64,000 nt of DNA, taken from contig OZ007511.1 in the NCBI GenBank assembly GCA_963931865.1, positions 12,250,081 through 12,314,080 on the forward strand, given 5' to 3'. The notes under the pieces are model-generated. The model had not been told where the DNA came from, did not search any database, and saw nothing but the letters and a program-made list of their open reading frames with translations. Source of the stretch: Axinella damicornis (Eukaryota > Porifera > Demospongiae > Axinellida > Axinellidae). The translations under genes were made by a program, and so were the position numbers. Positions 57,264 to 64,000 of the stretch are shown here, piece after piece; position 1 is the stretch's first letter; every line of letters starts with the position of its first letter.

Positions 57264-59256
57264 ATGGACCACATGGGAGAGCAAATTCATGACTATCATG
57301 GAAGAATGTATTCCTAGGGCTACCATCTTTCCTAGGCGTAACTTACCATGGATGAGCAGAAGCATCAGAGCCAAAATCAGGAAAAGAAACAGTGCCTATA
57401 AGAAAGCAAGGGAAACAGGAGGCACGACTACATGGAAGAAATACACTTCACTGAGAAACCAAGTTGTGCATACACTTAGGCAGGCGAAGAAGGATCATTT
57501 GAAGAAAGTGTCTAGTCAAGGTAGCAAACAGTTCTGGAAAACAGTAAAAGTTTTGAAGAAGGCATCCAGCCAAATTCCCACCCTGAACAATGGTTCAATT
57601 ATTGCTTCCACAAATGTTGACAAGGCCTCAATGCTAAATGAGGTTCTCTCCCAAAATTTCAATTCAACTGTTCCTCCTCTAACTGAAGCTGACTCCCAGA
57701 TTTTTTCCGTAAACTCCTCAGCAGAACTGCCTGAAAATATTTTCTGCTCAGAGGATGAGGTCCTTGGCCTACTTCTTGCAATTGATACCAGCAAGGCATC
57801 AGGACCAGATGGAATATCCGGAACAATGCTGAAGAACACAGCCCACACAATTTCTCCCCTTGTAACAAGACTGTTCAATTTATCCATCAAAACGGGAAAA
57901 GTACCTCATCAGTGGAAGATTTCTTCCGTTGTACCAATTCCTAAGGCTTCACCAAACACAGATAATCCTCGTAACTATAGACCTATTTCACTTCTCCCAG
58001 TCATCAGCAAGCTATTGGAACGGCATATCCACAGTGTGTTGTACAATCATCTGACAGAAAATAACTTGCTGGCTAAAGATCAATGGGGATTTACTGCCGG
58101 AAAATCTACTGTGACTGCTCTTATATCCACTTTTAATGAAATTCTCCAGATGCTGGAATCTGGTGCCGACATCGCCCTTGTCTTTTTCGACTTACAAAAA
58201 GCTTTTGATACACTACCACATCTACCTCTTCTACAAAAGCTAAGGGATCATGGTTTGAATCCGCACATTCTTCAATGGATCACAAGTTACCTCTGTGACA
58301 GGAAACAATTTGTTGCTGTCGACGGTGCATCCTCTGATACTACTCCTGTAACATCTGGTGTACCCCAGGGCTCGGTTTTAGGTCCACTATTATTCCTTGT
58401 GTATATAAATTGTGCGTGCTCTCTGCCACTTACTAGTGGATCTAAACTAACAATGTATGCGGATGACATCCTGCTTTTCAAGCCCATCTACTGTCCTGAA
58501 GACTATCGATACCTACAACAAGACATTGATGCTATCAATGGATGTACACGAGCTTGTCATCTCAAACTGAATCCATCCAAATGCAAATACATTATTGCTT
58601 CAAAGAAAAGACACCCCCTTTATCCATCTAGTGGATTGTTCCTGGGTAGCTGTATCATGGAGCAGGTGGACAGCTATCGATACTTAGGAGTTACAGTGAC
58701 TTCTACACTCAACTGGAACGACCACATTCAACATATCTGTAGTAAAGCCAGGAAACTCATTGGTATGTTACATAGACGGTTTTCCAGCTGGGCTGACACT
58801 AATACTTTGAGATGTCTCTATCTGACCTGCATAAGGCCTCATTTAGAATATGCATCTCAACTATGGGACCCATACACAAACAAAGGCATCCAGTCTCTGG
58901 AATCAGTGCAAAAATTTGCATGTAAGGTCTGTCTGCAACAATGGAACCTTGACTATGACAGTATGCTACAACTTTTGAACTTTCCACCACTTTCCACTCG
59001 CCGCAACTTTCTGAAACTTACCACTATGTACAAAATTATCGGCAACTTCTCCTACTTTCCTCCAGGAGTATTTGTACAACATAACTTCCCATATAGCACC
59101 AACCAACACACTAACTTTAGTAGGCCATTTGCTCGCACACAGTACATGTTTTCATCATTTGTACCTGGTGTCATTACTCTGTGGAATGCTTTACCTAATT
59201 CTGTTAAGCACGCATCATCTATCTCTGTGTTTAAAAGATTGTTACATTCTATGTAG
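57247..59256 (+). mobile_element. LINE reverse transcriptase ORF (CR1/Jockey type), 5'-truncated
   Basis: 669 codons. RT motifs are in order: VVPIPKAS and NYRPISLLPVISK (motifs 1-2), VFFDLQKAFDT near residue 312, TSGVPQGSVLGPLLFLVYIN near 376, and MYADD near 404. A thumb/C-terminal region with RCLYLTCIRPHLEYASQLWDP follows, and the frame ends at SVFKRLLHSM. Both catalytic Asp sites are intact. The endonuclease and ORF1 parts are missing from this forward piece. Motif style fits the CR1/L2/Jockey group of non-LTR elements. The frame is undamaged, so the insertion is young. Confidence 0.9.
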
Positions 59257-59371
59257 GTAGGTATATACTGTTTGTTTTCACCTTAAGGCTCATGTATCAC
59301 ATTAGCATGTACTCATGTTGCCTTGTGTTTATAACACGAATTTCATAGAAAAAAAAAAAGAAAAAAAAAAT
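59257..59371 (+). mobile_element. LINE 3' UTR and A-rich tail
   Basis: A 3' UTR of about 90 nt is followed by A11-G-A10 at 59349-59371. The host then resumes at TACTATGCAAGG, matching U1 28759-28768, which fixes the 3' insertion point. Confidence 0.85.
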
Positions 59372-59534
59372 ACTATGCAAGGTTTGTAATTATGTACATG
59401 TAGCTAGCTATAGGGAGGGGGACTGCATGATCTCGTACACAGAATTATATATTGTGTTTGCAGTGTCAAAATTGGAGAGGCTGGGTTAATCTTCCATTCT
59501 TCAATACTGCAGGCATCTTAGGACACACCATCAG

Positions 59535-59631
59535 TAGCCTCATTCCCAGGCCATTCCCACGACCAGCATTCGATTGCTTGCAGTATGTATACTGCAAGCA
59601 ATCGAATGCTGGCGGCCTGGGAACGAGGCTA
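59535..59631. mobile_element. TAGCCTCG foldback element, U2 copy
   Basis: Orthologue of 28921-29017. It keeps the internal perfect hairpin through paired changes and has 9-bp flanks CACCATCAG and CATCATCAG. Confidence 0.9.
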
Positions 59632-59815
59632 CATCATCAGCACCTCACTATTATGCACAGCTGAATCTGTAGCTACACGTTTCTTCATTTAGTGAATGCA
59701 GGAGCATTGCTACAAATCATGAGACACTCAAAAGCAAGCTGCAGCTACACCAGCTGACATTCAGTGATGACTAGTTTATATATAGAGTGAGATGCTTTCC
59801 CGATGTACACCACAG

Positions 59816-60210
59816 GCCACCCTCCTGTGCTGCTCTGGAGTGGAGCCAGTGCACCAATGCAACCTACCAGTGGGGATGCATGATGCCCAGGCAGTGGTCC
59901 TCAACAACAAAGTGTATGTTGGTGGGGGGATCATGGGAGATTGTACAACAAACACCAATGTCTACACCTACGACCCCACCAGGGACACATGGGAGGCACT
60001 CCATGGCCCCACCAGGTATTCAGCACTCACCACCTACCACAACAATTAGCTGCTACTGGTGGGAGGATGGGAGGCCTCTACTGATCAAACCACCAACCAG
60101 CTCTGGGTCTTTGAGGAAGGAGAGCAGACCTGGATCCAGCCCCTCCCTCCCATGCCTACTGCCAACCAGACTCTTCCCTTCACAGTAACCTCCTCATTAT
60201 GCTCTGCATG
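59816..60210 (+). pseudogene. Kelch-repeat gene, U2 copy, nonsense and deleted 3' part
   Basis: From the acceptor-like CACCACAG, 77 codons run NLPVGMHDAQAVVLNNKVYV, GGGIMGD, TNVYTYDPTRDTWEALHGP and YSALTTYHNN, then TAG at 60047-60049, caused by an extra TTA in AACAAG-CTG. Downstream LLLVGGWEAS and NQLWVFEEGEQTW continue in frame. About 1.27 kb present in U1 (29525-30795) is missing here. The U1 and U2 copies carry different lesions. Confidence 0.7.
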
Positions 60211-60530
60211 GTGTGTCGGAAAACCAAACAATTTCTTCCTCTGCTTCAGATCACCAACAAACATGTAACACAATTCAAAAGGCCACTGCAGCCAATAGTC
60301 TCAGGCCAATGAGACTATTGGCCACTCAGGCCACTGGTACACAACAGCAGAGTGCAAGAGTGCTACAGAATTTTAGAGTACAAATTTCACCTGGTGTGTA
60401 TCCCCATGGCTCATAGTGTGAGAGGAACAAACTCCTCGTAGTCCATCTTGAATAACTGGTTGGTTGAGGAGAGAAACTCTGGATATCAATGGAAGATTAC
60501 CTGGAAAGGTTGCAATGGAGGGATGGAGAA

Positions 60531-60650
60531 GGGGGGAGGGAGGGAGGGAGGGAGGGAGGGAGGGAGGGAGGGAGGGAGGGAGGGAGGGAGGGAGGCAGGC
60601 AGGGAGGGAGGAGAGAGAGAGGAGGGGAAGGAGGAAGACAGGGAGGGAGG
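60531..60650. repeat. GGGA microsatellite, U2 right end
   Basis: Orthologue of the U1 array, shorter by one internal segment. Confidence 0.95.
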
Positions 60651-60736
60651 GTGACAGCACAAAACAGGCACAGTGAGTTTGACAGTCTTGCTACATATTG
60701 ACATGAAGGTATGTTCTTAGCTTTTGCTAGCTCACG

Positions 60737-61306
60737 GTGTTTAAGGTAGTAAACATGGGTACCGCAATCTCCGAAACCAAGTTGATGGATAAATGGGCAG
60801 CATCAAAGCGTACACAAGTTTCAGCAATACTTTGCATCAAACTGCTCCCTCTGCTTGAAAATGCCCTAAAACTCAATTTTAAGGCCCTCTACGAAACTGA
60901 AAATTTGGACCCTCTCCAAGGCCCCACCCACACTCTGATCCCATCATCAATACACACACAAAACAGGCCCCAAAACTACGGATGGATTTACCACCTGCTC
61001 TCCTCACTTGCAGGCTACAGCCCAAAACTCACTGCCACCCTCAAAAACAGAGGTTTGGCTACCCTAGGCTTTCAAAAAAAATTCCACGCACACCAACTAA
61101 AACCGACTCAAGCCAAGGCCAGTTTCCAAAAGGTCAACCTACCCCCTGCAAAAATAGGGATGCTTTTCCACGTTCACCTTTCGGTTACCGAGTTTTGGCC
61201 ACACATCTACTCCCTCTCACCAGCCCAGTCCAGCTACCAAACCAGCCAAATTCGCCCTAACACGAAAATGGGCGGGGCCTGTAATGCCGAAAGGTCAACT
61301 CTCTAG
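60737..61306 (+). other. Unidentified 189-codon open frame
   Basis: The frame begins just past the end of U2 homology. Residues are unremarkable (MGTAISETKLMDKWAAS at the start; no recognisable domain). No introns are apparent, and an A-run of about 25 (61464-61488) follows 160 bp later, as in a retroposed copy. It may be non-coding sequence open by chance. Confidence 0.2.
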
Positions 61307-61929
61307 AGTACCTTGGCCAGGGAGCTGTTGGAGGCTGTTCACTTTCCAGGCTGTTCTTCGGCCACTTCAGCAGACCCACAAACATTCCTGCTCACTCCAC
61401 CTAGCTATTCACACTCAGATAGCCCATCGCTACTTTCAATAAGCCAGAATAGCTCTTTACTTAAAAAAAAAAAAAAAAAAAAAAAAAGAGTGTTCAAACA
61501 AATCTTCAAGGTACCGCACGGCCACATCAGAGTACCGATTTGAAACTTGAAAGGGCCGCTAGCCGCATCAAAGAGAGAAGCCCCCCTTGTTTATTCCGGT
61601 TGCCGCCATGGGAAAACGTAAACAGATGAATAACTCTAAATAACCGTATGCGAGTGACGTCATCTCATTAATTATTCATGAGCAAAATTGCGCGATTTCG
61701 CCGATGCCGTGCTTCCTACCTTAAGGCTGCCTCAATAATTGTGAACGTAATACAACAGCCATGTCCAAGTTCACCATCAAAGGCTTGGAGCCATTGTTCA
61801 TTCTACCCTAACCCTTTTGTTGCCAGTTGTGGACCTCTTAAGTTGCCTGTCAACAATTTGCACCACAGATCTAGACCAACACCAATTAGCTAACACCTAT
61901 CCCATGCCTGGGAACCAAGCAGACCTGCA
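61307..61929. other. Unassigned stretch with poly-A run
   Basis: It contains the A-run at 61464-61488 and AT/GC-mixed sequence around GCCGCCATGGGAAAACG (61603-61619), which has good initiation context but is followed by only about a dozen codons. No gene could be supported. Confidence 0.35.
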
Positions 61930-62108
61930 AGCATGAACCTGCACACCTGGTACGTATTGGTTGGTGGGGAGATCATGGCAACATCTACACCTATGACCTC
62001 ACCATGGACACGTGGGAGACACTCCTCGAGCCCCACGTGCACCAGGTATTCAGCACTCACCACCTACCACAACAAGCTGCTACTGGTGGGAGGAGAGGCC
62101 TCTACTGG

Positions 62109-62112
<4 letters not shown>
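61930..62112 (+). pseudogene. Kelch fragment, third copy
   Basis: A short stretch matches the Kelch copies at 29300-29440 and 59925-60085 (TGGTACGT...GTTGGTGGGGAGATCATGG, then GACACGTGGGAGACACTC and ACCACCTACCACAACAAGCT), out of frame in places, and runs into (GT)n. It is preceded by the GCATGAACCTGCACAC sequence found near 28466. It marks a degraded third unit beyond U2. Confidence 0.65.
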
Positions 62113-62142
<30 letters not shown>

Positions 62143-62239
62143 GGAGAATAAAGTTCTACTTACTGCTGAGCGTGCTCTGAATGAGAGATCTATTCTCATG
62201 ATGCACGTGTTTTTTTGCAACGGCTTCTACCAGGAGTGT

Positions 62240-63364
62240 GGTTGCCCCTCGTTTTGTTAAAATTCAGTGCCCTAAAAATAGTCCGGCCATGGCTGGACTG
62301 GCCGGACAGGATCCGGCGCCTATGGTGTGTGTTGCGTAAAACATGGTGGCAGGGTTCATACCAATGCTGGACGATTGGTAGTGACATGATATGCAGCTGT
62401 AGTAAACTTGCTGTTGCACTGAGCCTAGTTGCCATGTAGTGTACTATATAACATTGATTAATTGCACTGGAGGGTGGTGGGTATTTGAAAAGGAATGCTC
62501 TAACTTGTCTCAAGCTGATAAAGGTGAACATGATACATTGCGTTCAAACATTTCCCTACTACAGCTACTGCAGGACTACTCCCTGAATATACGTGCTCCA
62601 GACAGTATATTGCACGACTGACAACTACCCCCACTTTATTCCAATTGATGCTTCACATATCTGAACCCAGAGAACTCCCCAAGGCTCTCATCACCCACTC
62701 AGAGTCACCTTCTGTCCTTCCAGCCTCTCCTAATTAATCCCCACTTCCTGTTAATCAACCTTGACCTCTCATAATTCCATATGCTATTACTCCACTGATC
62801 TTGTGGGATTACATAGCTAGCAATAATCTATAGCTATGTACTGTCCTACATAGCAATATAGACGGTCTAGCTGAAAAGCCTTTGGCTCAGACATGCAGCT
62901 GCTGATCAAGTTGTTGGTTGCATGATTGGATCATCGGTCTATGCCAACCACCAACCCCTTTCATGGATGGTCAGTACTAGTTAGTTAGCCGTATCTGGTA
63001 CATGCGCATAGCTAGTTAGCTACCTAGCTATAGCTAGAGTGGGGCATTTAGATGATCAAGAAAATTTAATGTTATAAGCAGCATACGCAGATGTACAGTC
63101 AAATGTAGGTAGCTTATGACTGTTCAAGTATTTCAGCACTGCAGTGATTAGCTAAGTATAGTCAATTTGATGGGATGAGATGATGATACTGACTGATTTG
63201 ATAATGGATAAATGCCGGGCAATAGCTGACAATAATAATATGGGACTCATATATATAGCTATTATCACTAATAGTGATGAAACTCAAATTCATGCTACAT
63301 GATAAGGCCAGGAACTTGATCAAATTAAGCTTGAAGGAATCAAAGTACCTGAGCATGATGCAAC
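62240..63364. other. Intergenic, nothing supported
   Basis: A GCCGGAC-rich inverted segment (62280-62325) recalls the interior of the 359-bp MITE at 37796. The rest is AT-rich without splice-flanked frames. The 3' end of the following minus-strand gene lies at 63365. Confidence 0.4.
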
Positions 63365-64000
63365 TCACACAAGAAACTGAGAGGCATCGATCGTCACAGC
63401 AGATTGAACAGCAGACGTAGGTAACTGAAGTCGTTGGCACATCTCCTCCACACTCGTACCCATCACAAAGGGAACGCCTCGTTCTTTGAGTTCTTTCCCT
63501 AGTTGCTGTGGTGTGAGCTTATAAGGAAATTGCTTCAGCATCCTCTCAGTAAACACACGACCCTTTCTGATATCTCCCAATTTAAAGTGGCAGACACCAA
63601 TCTGAGAGAAAACATTTCCAATAACTTCAGATGACTCGTACTCCTCCACTGACTCGAGAACTACATCAGCAATCTGCAGTGCATTAGCTGGTTGGTCAAG
63701 CATCCAATAAGCTTCCAGTAGAGCTTTTGAAAGCAGATATCGAACAACATTCTTGACACTTAAGACTCCCTTGTGAATTCTCAATGCCGCCTCTGCTATC
63801 TCGGCTTTTTTTACCCAATCCTTATCCTCTTGCAATGCCAGCATTTTCATGAGAGCATTCCTTCCATCCTGCATTGCAAGCTCGGCTGTTTCATGAGACC
63901 ATGGTGAAACGAAACGCTTCTTTTGTTGGTCCAGGAGCCAACTCTCTGTACCTACGACTCTCTCATCAACACACACGGGACACACACACTCAAAACCAAA
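63365..64000 (-). CDS. SMYD-like protein, C-terminal part (5' partial)
   Basis: The frame is open from the window edge to TGA/TAG at 63365, giving 211 codons. It starts FGFECVCPVCVDE, whose C-x-C-x2-C fits a post-SET zinc site that closes a SET methyltransferase domain. About 180 residues of helical repeats follow (AEIAEAALRIHKG, ALLEAYWMLDQPANALQIAD, NVFSQIGVCHFKLGDIRKG), like the TPR-type C-terminal domain of SMYD proteins. The SET and MYND parts would lie beyond 64000. It is outside the duplicated units. The assignment rests on the Cys motif plus TPR arrangement only. Confidence 0.55.
   Translation of the reverse strand, partial: FGFECVCPVCVDERVVGTESWLLDQQKKRFVSPWSHETAELAMQDGRNALMKMLALQEDKDWVKKAEIAEAALRIHKGVLSVKNVVRYLLSKALLEAYWMLDQPANALQIADVVLESVEEYESSEVIGNVFSQIGVCHFKLGDIRKGRVFTERMLKQFPYKLTPQQLGKELKERGVPFVMGTSVEEMCQRLQLPTSAVQSAVTIDASQFLV

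Larger units (their letters stand above)
31393..60728. repeat. Segmental duplication unit U2 (about 29 kb)
   Basis: Second copy of the unit, in direct orientation. It is longer than U1 mainly through a 3.5 kb TIR element (34167-37676), a 2.5 kb foldback element (47797-50317), a 0.76 kb TA-flanked element (50544-51302) and a LINE with inverted flanks (about 55177-59371). Its left end begins partway into the R sequence, near the position equivalent to 8756 of U1. Homology to U1 ends near the sequence ttttgctag at about 60728. Confidence 0.85.

Noticed and set aside
62280..62325. GGCCGGAC-rich inverted segment as a separate transposon
   Set aside because: It resembles the interior of the MITE at 37796, but no ends or target duplication could be fixed.
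1..64000. CRISPR arrays, bacterial operons, rRNA genes
   Set aside because: Looked for and not seen. The tandem repeats present have no spacer organisation, and gene structure is eukaryotic.

Overview
The window looks like nuclear DNA of an invertebrate animal. A demosponge is my best guess, on three grounds: a multipass membrane-protein family with a Cys-rich ectodomain that I associate with sponges and cnidarians, short spliceosomal introns, and a dense load of small foldback transposons. The genus is not identifiable by eye. There are no bacterial features: coding regions are split by GT-AG introns and most DNA is repeat-derived.

The main structure is a tandem segmental duplication. Unit U1 (about 7418-31371) and unit U2 (about 31393-60728) are close copies with the same order. 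A third partial copy, R1 (about 33-6513), repeats only the left part. Each full unit holds, left to right: a DAPP1-like SH2+PH adaptor fragment; two minus-strand genes for a roughly 626-639 aa secreted-signal/multi-TM protein; a 0.9 kb non-coding block repeated twice; a broken Kelch-repeat gene; and a GGGA-repeat-bearing end. Because the copies are so similar, each one serves as the empty site for insertions in the other, so many transposon boundaries can be read directly.

Genes. Four multi-TM genes (13348-16022, 18563-23238, 39651-42323, 44873-52501, all minus) each have a 54-nt first exon that supplies the start codon and signal peptide and splices in phase 0 to one large exon. R1 contains six in-phase exon calls of a DAPP1-like gene (SH2 then PH), with one frameshift. 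The U1 and U2 copies have lost the three middle exons, apparently by recombination between two flanking GGGA arrays. Kelch-repeat copies at about 29201, 59816 and 61930 are broken. At the right edge, a minus-strand partial CDS resembles the post-SET/TPR end of a SMYD-like protein.

Mobile elements include: a family of 9-bp-TSD foldback elements with ends TAGCCTCG; a 2.5 kb foldback element carrying a Tudor-like ORF; a 3.5 kb element with 17-bp inverted ends; TA-, TTAA- and ACATG-flanked non-autonomous elements; two Helitron-like elements; and a CR1/Jockey-type LINE with an intact reverse transcriptase, whose 5' part and target DNA are inverted.
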